Shown: positions 1-12,298, counted from the stretch's first letter. The stretch: 64,000 bases of DNA from Xiphophorus maculatus (GCF_002775205.1 NC_036457.1:2814975-2878974); one strand, 5' to 3'. The notes: generated from the letters alone by a model not told the origin. Translations and numbers: made by a program.

Positions 1-1029
1 GGTGTCCAAATAATCATGTATATAAATGTTAAGATTTTATTTTATTTTTAAGACATATTTATACAAAAAATAGAAATAGGTTCACTTTAATTCATTTTGT
101 TTTCTTTTTAGTAAAAAAAATCAGACTTTACTTACTAGCTTGACTTTACTAGCTCACAAACAGTGGAGGTTCTTCTCCAATAAAAACACAGCAGACGAAA
201 ATCTTCTTTCCCTGAAAGCTGGATTGGTCCTGACAGCCTCCCAGTGGAAACCCAGTGCAGTAATAGCTTCTGGAGTCCAGAAACACTTTGCTGTTTCATG
301 ATCTTGGTTTAGATCTTTGTAATCTAACAAAAAGAACTTGTCCTGACAGACAGGTAATTGGTTGAGCTTCACTGGTTTCCTGGTTTTGCTCCATCTGGCC
401 TGGTGTTGTTTCAATTACAGCTGGCTGTGGCTGTTTTTCTTTGTTTCTATGTGTGTTAGCAGCTGTGCGTTAGTAACCAAACAGGATAAAGTGTCTTTGA
501 ATATGACTGTAAATAGCACTTTCTCTGTAAAATAAAATACAAAATGCTTTTACAGATGCATCAAATCCATGCCATAATTTTCTGCACACCAGGTCCCACT
601 TAAACCTGGGAGCACAAGTTTGATTTACAAAAGGAAACGGCTTCCGATCATCTTTATTTTGTGCACAAACTGTTCAGTGCATTAGATTCTGTGTAAGCAC
701 ACACATTTTATTAATATGAACTAAATGTTCATATTAATATGCACATATTGTGTGACAAAATGAGAAAAATACATATTTTAAAGGTGATAGCATGTGCAAT
801 ACTGTAAAAAGTTAACGTTGTTGTTAAGTGTGTAAACTGGCTGACATTCCTTTGCTGACTGCTGAAACATTCAAAATGACTTGCAATAAAAGAGTAAAAC
901 CTGAGGCTACATCCTAACTATGAAGCTCTTAAACTGCATGTTTAATCACCAAAGGAAGCCGTTGTTTAAAGTTTCGTTTATTACTCAGGATTCTGTCAAG
1001 CATCTACAGGCTGAGTTTGTTTCAAACAG
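1..1029. other. Intron or upstream sequence of the slc30a3-like gene
   Basis: No exon could be recognised here. The exon before the one at 1030 should end in a codon split after its first base (G of Gly) and should encode transmembrane helix 1; I do not find it, so it lies left of the window. A minus-strand open frame at 154-414 resembles nothing I know and ends in ordinary intronic sequence. Confidence 0.5.
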
Positions 1030-4000
1030 GAGGCTACCTGGCTCACAGCCTGGCCATCATGACCGATGCAGCCCACCTCCTCACCGACTTTGGGAGCATG
1101 ATGGTGAGCCTGTTCTCCCTGTGGATCTCCTCCAGGCCGCCCACCAAAACCATGACCTTTGGCTGGCACAGATCAGGTCAGAATAATCTTTAATAGCTTT
1201 TAAAAAAAAATAATTTCATTGGAAATGGAGATGATGATGATTTTGACACACAGTAGGTGATAAGAATAAAGAGTGGAAGCAAAAAATACAACCGTAGGAT
1301 TAAGTGCTGCTTTAGATATTAATGTAAAAAGAAATACAGTTGATATTCTTGAACTTTGAAAGAGGACTTACTTTATACATTTTGCAAAATGTGCAAAATT
1401 CACATTTTGACATTTTTGTGCTTCCATTTGTGTATCTACCGCTTCTAAAAACATCTTTTTGGCATCTTTTACTTAACATTTTTAGTGTCTGGAAAATGAG
1501 GCTTTTCCGGAACTACCTGTTACCTGGCAACCAAGGCAGAACTCTGCCTGTTACCTGGCAACCAAGGCAGAACTCTGCCTGTTACCTAGCAACCAATGTA
1601 GAACACTGGCATGTTTCGTGCCGCTGAATTTGCTGTACAATGGAAGCTGTAAAAGACAATTGTTTTGTTGTTGACTTACCAACCAGAAATAAGTCGCTGC
1701 ATTCTTGTTGGTTGTGCAGGAGGCTCTTTTTCTGCTTTTCAAAGATGTACGGTTTTATAATTGCGCATCTGTTTGCAGCCATTTTAAACGTGTTGAGTTC
1801 CTGTTGAAGGAAGCATAACAGGTCACATTTAAATTAATTTACAGTATATTCCAGATTTTCCGTCTGAGGCAGACGCTTGCTGATCTGTAAAGTTTTGGGT
1901 TTTTGTGCAGTGAAGTGATCGGTTCCCGGTTCTGCTCTCCTCACAGAAATCCTGGGAGCGTTCATCTCCGTCATGTCCATCTGGATCGTTACAGGAGCGC
2001 TCGTCTACTTAGCCATCGAAAGGATTGTACGCAACGACTATGAGATCGAGGGCCATGTAATGCTGGTCACTTCTGGATTCGCCGTCATTGTAAATATTGT
2101 GTAAGTACTTGGTTGTTTAATAGCTTTAAGCCAAATATATTTTAAAAAACTGTTAAAACGTCACAAAATTCAGTTTTTTGTCTGTCTGCAGCTAATTGAT
2201 TAATAGGAAGCAATTGAGTTTGTACATTTTTGTTTAATTTATTGTTTGTTTAAGTAATAATTTATACAATTTCAACAAAACAGACTATCTTCAGGACATT
2301 TTAATATAACAAATTTTCTCATAAAAATAACATAAAATCCAAACCATTTCTTACTTTTCATTATATTTTAACTTAATTTGGAAGATCACCGTATTTTTAA
2401 AATAAACCCGTCCAGCTTGTTTGATCTTGTTCAGGGTGAGCATTTTAAATGATTTATAACTTTCACTAATATGCATTTTTCAAGACAGATATTCAAATTT
2501 TGATGGAAGATGAAAATGTGTTAATGAGGATTACATTCCACTTTTATATATCAGCATGATGGTTATTTAGTATAATGTCTACAGAACTATAATACTCAGA
2601 TAAGTTTGTTTTTTTCTCCAAAAATTACCAAAGTAAATTCAATTAAGTAAATGTAACTAGTTACAACCCAACTGTGGAACTAAATAGCCTTTTGTTCACC
2701 ACATCTCTTCACTGCAAAAGTAATAAATAAACCAAATCACAGCTGAATTAGACATGATTTCACTAGCAGCAGATTTTTCTGTGTTTCTGCAGTATGGCCT
2801 ACATCCTTCACCACTCCACCACCCTCCACCCTCATGGCAGAGGTTATCAGCAGATCGACGAGGACGGTCAGAGCCCCGTCAGTCACGGCCACTCCCACGC
2901 GCTCCTCGGTAGCCATGGCAACACGAGCGTCCGTGCCGCGTTCATCCACGTGCTTGGCGACCTGCTGCAGAGCATCGGCGTCACGGTGGCAGCGACCGTC
3001 ATCTACTTTCGGGTCAGATGTAGATTCTTGTTAGGGTGAGACTGAAACGTCAGTTTGACCCTGTCGGCTCTTTAAAACATTTCCCTGTGATTTAAATTAA
3101 AGTTTCATGCATTAAAAGTTAATATTGTGCAAAAGATGTATAGTATTGCAACAAATTAGATGTTATGTGGCAAGAAAACAGCACGGAAAATCTCCAGAGC
3201 AGTATTTGTTTTCCTTTTCTTGCCTTCAGCGTGTTAATATCTAACGTCAGCAGGAAACGCCATCTGATGCGTTTTTCCTTTTTCTTTTTGTTCTCTCAGC
3301 CGGAATATAAAGTTGCAGATCCCATCTGTACATTCCTGTTCTCTATCTTCGTCCTTTTCACCACCCTCACCATCCTCAGAGACGTCTTCAGGATACTCAT
3401 GGAAGGTAGAGGAACATGTTAGGAGACATAATCGCTTTTGAATTAGGAGACTGGACTGTCTGACTAAGTACCTGTCACATTTTTCTAGCCTTTAAAAATC
3501 CGAAGATGTATTTTTTTTATGCCACTAAAAGCGATAAATTAAGACAAAGCAAAAGGTTAACAAAACAGAAAAAGCAACTGAAAAGCAATTTTTTTTAAGA
3601 CTTATTAATTGGACAATCTTTCAACTTTGGCAACTTATGTACAAAATTTTCTACTCAACTATGAAAATCTTGTGTTTGTATTTCTGGTCATTCTAGTCTT
3701 TTAAGTTTGATTTCTGTCTATCTTTCTGTTATTCATCAGTAGACTCTTCCTGAGTTCTATTAATTAAAACCTATTTTAATTAATCGCATTCTATCTTTTT
3801 TTTCTGCGTTTGCATCCTCAGTAATGACGTTATAAAACAATATTAAAGAAACTAAGAGCGAAGCAGCATTAAGCAGCTGCACGTTTATGTAGGACAAAGC
3901 CACAGCAGATGGTCAGATCCTGAGGAAGCAGTTAGACTGAAAATGTCTTCACACGTCGCTAAACCTTAAGACAAATAATCTAAAAGTTGATACTTCAACA

Positions 4001-5257
4001 AGAACATGCTGATGGTGCTGCAGTCAATTCAACAATAAAAAAAAAACAAATCTTGCAGTACACCGACTGTGAACAGTAGACGGTGAGGGAATCACAGTAA
4101 TTAGGAGTCTGCTGTTTTTCAGGATCGCCTAAAGGAATCGAGTTCAACTCTGTGAAGGAAATGCTGCTGACTGTGAAAGCTGTGAAGTCTGTTCACTCTT
4201 TACACCTGTGGGCCCTGACTCTGGGACAGTCGCTGGTTTCTGTTCATCTGGCAATAGGTAGCAGAACACAGAACAAACACGTGAAAGTGAAACTAAAAGG
4301 AGAGAAATACGAATTTAAAGGGTTGGGAATATTGGGACTAATCAAAAACATGTATTATTTTTAACACACTTCTGACACAAAATACATGCACACCATTGCG
4401 AGACACGTACAACGGCGTACAAGAGCCACCATAAATGGACAAAAAGGTATAGATTTCTGTCAAAACAATCAGACATTTCTGATATTAATCTCAAAAATTG
4501 TCTAGACAAAACAAGAAAATATCTGAGCTTCAAAAGCTGGAAATGTGTGAGAAAAAAATCAGAAACTTTGAGATTAATCTCAGAAATAATTCCTTAAAAT
4601 GAAATAATATTCAGTATCTTTTCACACTAACCAGTCCCTCCAGAATTTCATAATTTCTTTTGTGATTTTTTGCAATAAAAATCACTAATTTTGAAGATAA
4701 TTTAGAAATATTTGCAAAAGAAATTGCACTTGTTTGATGGTTAATGTGACTTTTTGTTACGATGGCATATTAGGGCAATTGCATATAGGAATTAAAAAGG
4801 GAGGAGTCAATTTCCACTGAAAACTCACATTTTTATATTAATTTCAGAAAACTTTCTAGAAAAAACAAGGAGTTTCAAAAGTCTGAAAGTTTTGACTTTT
4901 GGAATTTTTTGAAATTTTCAAAAGTAATTAAATGAAAACATTTTGACTTTTGAAACTCAGAAATTTCTTTGCTTTATCTAGAAAATTCCTGAGATGAATT
5001 TCATATTTTTTTTCTGGTGGAAATGTTCTCCTTTATTTCTATCTACAATGTCCCTAATACACTGTCAGAGACACAAGTAAAATATTCTCACTGTTTCCGT
5101 TTCTCCATCAGAGGAAGTCGCCGACACTCAGTCGGTGCTTCAGGAGGCCACAGAGCTGCTCTCCAACAAGTTTGGTTTCCAGAACATCACCGTCCAGGTA
5201 GAGCTTCACTCTGAAGAGATGAGCCACTGCTCCCAGTGCCAGGACCCCAGGGACTGA
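1030..5257 (+). CDS. slc30a3: Zinc transporter 3-like (ZnT3, SLC30 family), 5' partial
   Basis: Proton-coupled zinc exporter of the cation diffusion facilitator family that loads Zn2+ into secretory or synaptic vesicles. Six exons are visible: 1030-1176, 1947-2100, 2793-3012, 3300-3405, 4123-4257 and 5112-5257 (TGA). All have GT/AG borders and their phases join in one frame of about 302 residues; the N-terminus and first membrane helix lie left of the window. The first visible exon holds the helix-2 zinc site HxxxD (DAAHLLTD). Exon 2793-3012 holds the His-rich cytosolic loop ([13 protein letters not shown]) and the helix-5 HxxxD site (HVLGD). The last two exons form the cytosolic C-terminal domain ending CSQCQDPRD. 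Segments such as [18 protein letters not shown] and HLWALTL look more like ZnT3 than ZnT2 or ZnT8, and gtf3c2/znf512 linkage agrees; slc30a2 is the alternative. The intron 1177-1946 contains a TTAA-family repeat. Confidence 0.85.
1340..1835 (+). repeat. TTAA-family dispersed repeat, copy 1 (intron of slc30a3)
   Basis: It resembles the repeats at 43426-44066 and 62395-63003 in the same orientation. Shared landmarks are 'gtgcaaaattcacattttg', 'ttgtgcttccattt', 'gtgtctggaaaatgag', 'gttacctagcaacc', 'gtacaatgg', 'cttttcaaagatgtacggtt', and an end like 'aggaagcataacaggtcac'. The left edge is approximate. The middle holds a 31-bp tandem repeat at about 1516-1602 (unit beginning cctgttacctggcaaccaag, nearly three copies). 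No coding capacity is seen. Confidence 0.7.
4440..5000. repeat. Degenerate AT-rich repeat with mirrored ctgag/attaatctcag motifs
   Basis: The stretch is built from loosely repeated short phrases in both orientations: 'gagattaatctcagaaat', 'tttctagaaaaaacaag', 'ttcaaaagtctgaaag', 'ttttgacttttggaa'. Similar tracts occur at 7390-7740, 11940-12165 and 42790-42920. It sits in the last intron of the slc30a3-like gene. The motifs are too diverged for a clean period to be given. Confidence 0.5.
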
Positions 5258-5590
5258 TATCCAGACTCGAATCAACTGGAAGGAACCCAAACGGACTTGG
5301 AACGACTCAAAGACACGCTCACAACATTTTCCACAGGTCGGGCTTCACTGCTGACAGTTGTGCCACATTCATCATGCAGCTTCCTGGTGAAGGAGTTGAA
5401 CCGGTTTTTTTGGCAGATCAATGTGTTGAACAGAAAGTTACAAGAAATTGGACATCAAATTCATCCATGTGTTTGTAAAAGCATGCAGATCATGGTGATG
5501 GGGCTCCATGCTAACGTTGAAGGGCAGTGCTAAAGCTTATAGCTTCACAAAAGATGTGATGCATTTGCTTTTCACCTCATTAAAAAACAA

Positions 5591-5926
5591 CAGTGGTGGG
5601 CGCAGCTAACTAAAAATACGCTAACCCTAAAGCAAAAGCGCTACCAAAACATTGTTTAGCAGTAGCTAATGAGAAAGCGCTAAACTTAACTGCTGCGTAA
5701 ACAGTCTTCACTCACTAACTAAGCTAACCTAAAACTTCAACACAAATGTCAATTATTCAACTGAAAGTTTACAAAAAATTAGTGCTTTAGAATTTATTCC
5801 CAAAAAATTTATTTAGCAGAAACTAAGTGTGCTAAATATTTTCAAAGTTAGCAAAAATGCTAAACAGCTAAACAAAAAAACTATTATTAGTGCTTTAGTT
5901 AATTAGCATAAGTGTGCCTACCACTG
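5591..5926. mobile_element. hAT-like MITE (336 bp)
   Basis: The stretch starts CAGTGGTGGGCGCAGCTAAC and ends GCATAAGTGTGCCTACCACTG, so the first and last about 20 bases are imperfect inverted repeats. CAG(T)G ends are usual for hAT elements. The interior repeats 'agcgctaa/agtgctttag' phrases and has no coding frame. I could not see a clean 8-bp target duplication (aaaaacaa on the left against caaaacac on the right). A piece of the same family (right end only) is at 10486-10536. Confidence 0.6.
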
Positions 5927-7389
5927 CAAAACACTAATAATAAAGCATAGAAAGCATGCTTGCTCAAAATATCCCATAAGAAAAAAGAATTAGTAGAAAG
6001 AAAACAGTGAATAATTTTAACTAGCTGAGCTGTATGCATCGATTGAAAGTAAAGAATCTGCAGCTTTTATTGCATAAATCTACAAAAAACAACCTGTTAG
6101 TGTGAGAAACAGAATGTATTTTATCAAATATATAAAAATGTATGTAGTTCTTAATGATTGTCACTTTTCCACTGCCAACTCTGCAGACACAATGTTCTCG
6201 TCAATGGAAATCACTGCCTGATGATATTTATACACCATACATTGTTGGATTGGAGGTACCACTAATTTCCAGACTTTGATATGACATTAGTACTTTTTTC
6301 CTTTGCTTTGAATCATTGTAATAAGCTTTTATTGTTCCAGACAAATAAATCCCAGGAGATCTGCTTGTTCATTAGTAAAACCTGCTCTCAAATTTTGGAG
6401 AACACAGTGAAAAATATCTTTAGACGGTTTGTACTGATATTTTATTATCTACATACGTAGTTCCAACAGAAGCCATACAAAGTGCTGATTCCAAAGGTTA
6501 TTTTTTTAATGCAGAGCAAAGTAGAGTAAAGAAAGAATTAGAAATAGAAAAGTTATTGGCAAAATAAACTCGTAACCAGAAGATGAACCTAAAACGTTAT
6601 TCATCGCATGGAGCTTCTGATGACAGATTTACTCTGAATTAATTTGAATTTGACGTTTGAACACCAAGAGTCATCTACAAACAATAATGTCATCATGTCT
6701 GGTTTTGCCTGCTTTCTGCTGCAGATTGGACAAAATTTGCAAAGTCAAAAATCAATTTCAAAGCTCATAAATGTTTATTTACATTTGGCATTGTAATGGC
6801 AGTGACCAAAAATGAATCCAAAGTTTCTGTTAATGAGGAAGAAAAGCTTAAATCTGCTTATTGCTTACATGTGGTTGGTACCATATAATTAAAGATACCT
6901 TCCTGAGATCAATCACTGTGAATACTATCTATTTGAGGAAACTTTGCATATATGCACAGCTGTAACCATAGAACCAGTCCTTGGTCCCCAGCTTTTGCTA
7001 AGAGCATAGTTTTTTGGGTAATCATCACAGAATGTGTGTAAAAAAATTAAATATAAAGATTTTTATATAAACTATTCATTATTTAGAGAAGTGATGATCC
7101 CTTCTCTAAATCCCTCTCCAAGTTCCTAAATGTCTTTTTTGTCTAATATTTTCCTTAAATAACATTTGAAAATGTTGGGCTTCAGAATTTGATCTCTAGT
7201 ACTTCTTAACATCTAAAATGTAGCATTTCAGGAGAGATTATAAGCTAATTTAGGTTATTTTAGTGGCAATTCGTAATCAATTTAGTTCAAATTTGACAAT
7301 TAATTAAGTTACAGCAATGAAAAGTTTAAAAGCCTGATATTTACTAATACTCTGGAGTTCATTGAACTATAAAGGGAAAGGAGTGAAAA

Positions 7390-7740
7390 CTAAAGAAGAA
7401 TCAAAAAAGAATGGATTCTGTCAAAAAACTCCAAAAGGTTATTTCTAAACTCAGAAATGTGTTAGAAAAAAATAAGAAAATTTCTGACTTTAAAAAGACA
7501 AAGATTTGCAGAAAAAAATAAATAAATTCTGAGATTAAGCTCAGAGATTTTCTAGAAAAACAAGATTTATGAGTTTGAGAAGTTGAAATCTTTGACTTTT
7601 CAAACTTAGAAATTTCCTTGTTTTTTCTGCAAAAAAAAATCATAATCTGATTTTCTTCTTTTTTAATTTTTCAAACTGAGAAATTTTCATGTTTTTTTCT
7701 GTCAAATTTTGGAGGTTTTTTTGACAGAAACTTACTGCTC
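7390..7740. repeat. Degenerate AT-rich repeat (ctgag/agaaa type)
   Basis: This is the same texture as 4440-5000: recurring 'cagaaatgtgttagaaaaaa', 'gagattaagctcagaga', 'ttttctagaaaaacaag', 'ttgacttttcaaactcag'. The minus-strand open frame over 7401-7643 is an artefact of this low-complexity sequence. Confidence 0.5.
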
Positions 7741-8830
7741 CTTTTTAGTTTTTGTCTGTCCTGATACGCTGTGGTAGCATCCAGTCGGCTCCCATGAGGT
7801 CGGAGGGCAGAAATGATTTAGTTCTGCAAACGGACAATTAATTTCAGCTTCACACCAACATTCATCTCAGCCATCGCTCATCGCTCCAGCATTCATCCAT
7901 CTACAAAATGCTCCTTCATCCTGTGAGCTTTTATCTGCTCTTTGTCTCTGCACCTCACTATGTTTGTCACTTCATATGTAACTAGTTCTGTGAAGGAGGA
8001 GCAGAACGGAGAACTCTGAATGCCTTATCTTCCTCCAAGTTTCCTGCGTTTTTTAATACAAGAAATGATTAATGCAGTGGTTTTGATCTTGAGAGAAAAT
8101 AATAAAATTGGTACAATTTTCATTGTAGTTGTGACAAAGTTGAAAGAGTTTTACTAGTTTGTTGTAACACAGAGAAACAACAATAGTCTAAATAGACCCA
8201 AAAGTAGGAATTGTGTAAATTTTGATAAATTTATCCTGCCGTATAAATCAAACAGCTCGGCAGGACTGTTGCATCGAACACATTTTGAAGTATCGCGTCG
8301 GATAAAAGTTGATCAAAGCATCAACATTCAAAGTAGCGTCCGTAATTTTGCAAAAAAAGGTTTTTACGCTGGCTTGAGGTGCTTTTTGGCTTTTCTGAAA
8401 TGAGTTAACCCTCCTGTTGTCCTCAGGCCAAAATGACCCGCCACTGTGTTAAAACCCCCCCAAAAATCCACTAAATGTTATTTTTTTAACTTGAGATTTT
8501 AAGACTTTTCCTAGATTGGCCAAAACAATAGAAAAAGTTAAATGTTGCTTTTATTCACATTTCCATGTAAGCTGTACAAAAGGAAGGTACAAAGATGGTC
8601 TTCGGGTCAAAATGACCCATGAGGCAAATAGAGTTGAAATCAAGGTCACAGAGTTATTTACAAACCACAGAATGTTACAAAGTTTTAGATGTGTCTCAGA
8701 TCAATCAGTAGCAGAAGTAAACAAGGCAAATCAGGTGGTGTTCTCGCAGACTTCAGAAGACCACCTGTTATTTCCAGAGGTTATAAAGGTCCTGCATAAC
8801 AGGACCCTGAATTGTGTCTGTGCTGAAGCC

Positions 8831-9112
8831 ATGAGTGTGCGTTACAACGCTGAAGAGGCTTTAGAGGTGATTTTCTCACATGTCCAGCAAGACAACTCTG
8901 ATTCAGAAGAGGAAGTAGAGGATGTATCTGAAGAAGAAGATGGAGAGGAATACAACCCAGAGCATGATGAATCATCTTCAGAAGAAGAAGAAAACCCTGA
9001 AGCTGAAAGTGAGACTTTCCTTTCAAAAAATGGCAAAATAACATGGTCCTCAGCGGCATATGACCAACACGGCAGGCATGCAGAACACAACATTATAAAG
9101 ATGACATTATAA
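8831..9112 (+). pseudogene. piggyBac-like transposase, N-terminal fragment
   Basis: The reading frame starts at ATG 8831 (MSVRYNAEEALEVI), followed by a strongly acidic Ser/Glu stretch (about residues 20-60), typical of piggyBac transposase N-termini. It ends near NIIKMT, where intact relatives continue with the Pro-Gly-Pro-Thr-Arg block that opens the catalytic region. Here it runs into a stop within 11 bases of a deletion junction. The frame is open further upstream to 8516, but that part overlaps the subterminal region and is probably not coding. Confidence 0.8.
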
Positions 9113-9750
9113 AGGTCTTCTCCTCAAAGTTTGCCTTCACGCCCACCACCACTCTAGTTTCCTACCTCCCAAAGAAAAACAAGAATGTAGTTCTTCTGAG
9201 CACACTGCGCAAAAACGGCGACATTAGTGATCGTGAGGACAGGAAGCCAATCATCATCCTGGAATACAACCACAACAAAGGAGATGTGGACAACCTAGAT
9301 AAGGTGATTGGAACATATAGCTCCAGAAGAATGACTGCCCGCTGGCCCCTGGTCATCTTCCACAACATCATTGATGTGTCCTCCTACAATGCCTTTGTGA
9401 TTTGGAGAGAGATCAACCCAACCTGGATGCCTCATAAGCATAACAAAAGGAGAGTGTTCCTGGAGCACTTAGGAAAGGCAATCGGAACTCCACTCATTGA
9501 AAGAAGGAAGCACATTCCCCGCACAGAAGCCTCAGCAGCAGTTGTGAAAACTATTCAGAGTGCAGCAGCTCCTGATCAACCTGAGGATCCATCTACCACA
9601 GCCACTTCCCCAGCTAGGGCAAGTAAGAGGAAGAGATGTCAGTTCTGCCCTCAAAAGAAGGACTGTAAAACACGTACTGTGTGCTGCAGGTGTAAGAAAT
9701 ATATCTGCAAAGGCTGTGCGCTTGCATACTGCCCTACATGTGCTAATTAG
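9112..9750 (+). pseudogene. piggyBac-like transposase, C-terminal fragment
   Basis: This frame differs from the N-terminal piece. It resumes with the region before the third catalytic aspartate (VVLLSTLRKNG), then KGDVDNLDKVIGTYSSRRMTARWP, which matches the D(N/x)LD..YS..R.T.RWP signature of piggyBac transposases. It ends with the cysteine-rich C-terminal finger (CQFCPQKKDCKTRTVCCRCK, then CKGCALAYCPTC) and a stop at 9748-9750. The first two catalytic aspartates and the DNA-binding core are missing. In intact elements the protein excises and inserts the transposon; this piece alone should be inactive, although the finger could still fold. Confidence 0.88.
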
Positions 9751-10080
9751 TTGAATGGGTTATTTTTCAAATTTTTGTATTGTACATTCTCTTAAATTGT
9801 TCACTGGAGAAAAGTAAAAGAAAATGAGTCATTGAGATGAATAAAAATGCATTCGAAACTCCTTTTTGCACATTTTTTTCTTTTCTTAAGCTATAGAAAT
9901 TCAAGTGGAAAGGGAAAACTCAAGTATTCACACATTTTGTGGTGAATTACAATATACAAGATGAAATTTGGTGTTTAAAATTCAATTAAGCTGCTTATAT
10001 TGGGGGTTTAGCGAAGACGGGTCATTTTGACCCAGAGGACACAGGGTGTATACAGAAAATGAGGTCAACACGAGGGTTAA

Positions 10081-12292
10081 AGAAAAGAAGGAAACTCATT
10101 TATCATATCGGTTTTGATGCAGCAAAGGCTCCCATCCACCAGAGGGTTTGTGTCTTACCAGAGGCATGAAACTTGGAAAAATTTCAAACTCCAAATCTCT
10201 ATTTCTACATTTTTCTGAGATGTGCGGCCCATGCTAGTTTGCAAACTCTACATCTTGTTTGTTCCATGCATAGCGTCAAATTTTGCAGGGACTGTTTGTT
10301 TCGCACCAAATCAGGAGACGGAAACATGTCTAATTAGCATTTCCTTTTTGTGACATTTAAAAATGTTGCTCCAAATTCGCATGACAATTGGATGAACAGT
10401 TCCCAAGACTCTTTAAACCTCAAGAGAATTACAAACCACAAAACAATTATTTTATTAAATTTAAGTTTGCTCTTGTAGAAGCTAATGCGCTAATCAAAAA
10501 ATAATTAGTGCGCTAGCATAAGTGTGCCCACTACTGTCAGTTTGTTTAAAAAAAACACAATACCTACATAATACTCATGATCTGCACTGAGTAACACTTT
10601 CAATTTAAATGTAAGCCGTTAGATGTTGATGTTTCGCACAAGTGTTGCACCTTGTGAACATTTTGTTCATTGCAAACGCTTGCATGGTTGTTCGCTGTTA
10701 TTGAAGTACGCTGAAGTTTTTCTTGTTCAACTGCCAGTCAGAATATTTCAGCACATGTGGAGGATTAACTAAAGCATAAAATCTTTACAATTCATCGTTT
10801 TATTTTCAAAAATAAATGTATATTTGTTTTCTTTTTAAAATTATGGTATATATGTACAAAACAGCTATGAAGAATTAAAAATGACACTGGATTTCATAGA
10901 TAACAATGTATGAAAAGTTTTATATCCATGCATAGTAAAGGTTCTGGTGCAGCTTTACTGTCTGAAAAAGTTTCTTATTGAAGAAAAAAAAGCACTTTGG
11001 GTCTGTTTGCTATGGAAGTTTACTGTCTGTTTTTGTGCTGTTGCTGTTTGTGGCGATTATGCTCCGCCTGCGTGTTGTAAATATGTCAAAAACGTATTTT
11101 CAGTGTATAATTTTGTGCATACATGTGTAAATAATTTTCTGTTCCTTGTACAATCGACCTTCCTGAAATCTGGCGAAATGGCATAAAACATGTCATAACT
11201 GTGAAGTTTCCTGTTTCATTTTTATGTGCAGAAAAAGTTTTGTAAAGTGGAATAAAACGGTGGATATGACGAACGGAGGTTGCTTTGTTTCTGTTTTGAG
11301 ATTAAACCTGCTGTTTTTGTGAGGAGAAAATATTTTTTTTAGTCAGTAGTTTATATAAAAAAGCTTTATTATAAGCAGCATTTCAAAAATACCAGTAGAA
11401 ATAGAATTGATGAACAGCTTTACATATTTATAATTAGAAATTAAGATTAAAATAAATCTGTAAAAATACAAACATCAGCCCTGAGCTTTTGGCTCAAGAT
11501 AAAATTAGCTGCAAGTGAAAACCTACTTTCAAGTTGATGTTTCTGTACAACTCATAATAACTGGAATATAAAAGTATTCACATATTCCATAGTAACACCC
11601 CACAGGAAAAACAACATTCCAAAATAAAATACACGTTTTTGCTAAAAAAAAAACAAAAGTGGACAAAAGGCACTTAGCTGCAGGCTGGCGGCGTTTTTAT
11701 AACGAAACTGACTGAAACCGTCGTCTGAATTACTGTCAACATCGGGAGCCCAAAAACATTTGTCTTTGTTGATGTGACAGGGCAACAAACTGATTGTTTT
11801 TTGAGTTTAGAGTTATGATTTCTGCTGCTTGTGTGAAGAGTTAGTTTAAAATAAACACCAAAAAATGTTTAAGATTCTTTGATTTCAGCCATGACCTTTA
11901 AATTCTGTACTTGTGTTCATCTGCTTTGGTTGGGAGAGGATTACTCTCAACTGAAAATTCTTACTTTTTTCTCAGAATTTCAGAATTCTGACTTTAATCT
12001 TCTGAGATGTTTTAAAAAGTCAGAAGTATAAGAAAAAGGTAAAACTTCTGAGGAACAGACATAATTGTGAGAAAATGATAGAATTCTGAGATTAAAGTCA
12101 AAATTATAGAATTCTGAGAGAAGAAAAAAAACTAAATTCTGAGACAAAAATCAGGTGTTTTATTCTTTCTTCTGTCTCTAATCCTCCTCTGTTGTTTTTA
12201 CCTGTAATTTGTAGTCATGTATTTATGTAGCTTGGGACATTTTTTGCAAACTGATTCATAACATTCACACATGCATTTAAAACCAGACCAGA
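10081..12292. other. Intergenic region between slc30a3-like and gtf3c2 (convergent genes)
   Basis: No gene was found. Near 11250 'ggaataaaacggtgg' followed by a GT-rich stretch looks like a plus-strand poly(A) site, which could end a long 3' UTR of the zinc transporter running through the transposon. 10486-10536 is a fragment of the hAT-like MITE. 11940-12165 is a degenerate 'cagaattctgagattaaagtc' repeat. Confidence 0.4.
11940..12165. repeat. Degenerate repeat of 'ctgagattaaagtcagaattctg' phrases
   Basis: Several diverged copies of 'agaattctgactttaatcttctgag' and its complement occur in a row. It is the same general family as 7390-7740 and 42790-42920. Confidence 0.55.
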
Positions 12293-12298
12293 TTTATT
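12293..12298 (-). terminator. Poly(A) signal AATAAA of gtf3c2
   Basis: On the minus strand AATAAA lies about 42 bases after the gtf3c2 stop codon (12340-12342), giving a very short 3' UTR. It was assigned by position and motif only. Confidence 0.55.

Larger units (their letters stand above)
5258..8404. other. slc30a3 3' UTR and intergenic sequence with repeats
   Basis: This is the 3' UTR and downstream flank of the zinc transporter. An ATAAA-type poly(A) candidate (acaaataaatccc) is near 6351. The stretch also holds the hAT-like MITE (5591-5926) and a second degenerate AT-rich repeat at 7390-7740. I see no further gene; short open frames here have no recognisable domain. Confidence 0.5.
8409..10076 (+). 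mobile_element. piggyBac-like DNA transposon, internally deleted (1,668 bp)
   Basis: The element is bounded by TTAA target duplications at 8405-8408 and 10077-10080. Terminal inverted repeats are CCCTCCTGTTG on the left and CAACACGAGGG on the right (one mismatch). Subterminal motifs of the GGGTCAAAATGACCC type recur near both ends (about 8430, 8605 and 10019). Inside are the first part and the last part of one transposase gene, with the central part missing (see the two pseudogene entries). Cut-and-paste movement into TTAA is a hallmark of the piggyBac superfamily. The copy cannot encode an active enzyme but retains both ends, so it could be moved in trans. Confidence 0.92.

Noticed and set aside
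154-414. 86-residue minus-strand open frame at the left edge
   Set aside because: No recognisable domain, no splice-site support and no relation to the neighbouring gene.
8516-8830. Upstream extension of the piggyBac N-terminal frame
   Set aside because: It overlaps the subterminal region with the palindromic motifs; the family-like sequence starts at the ATG at 8831.
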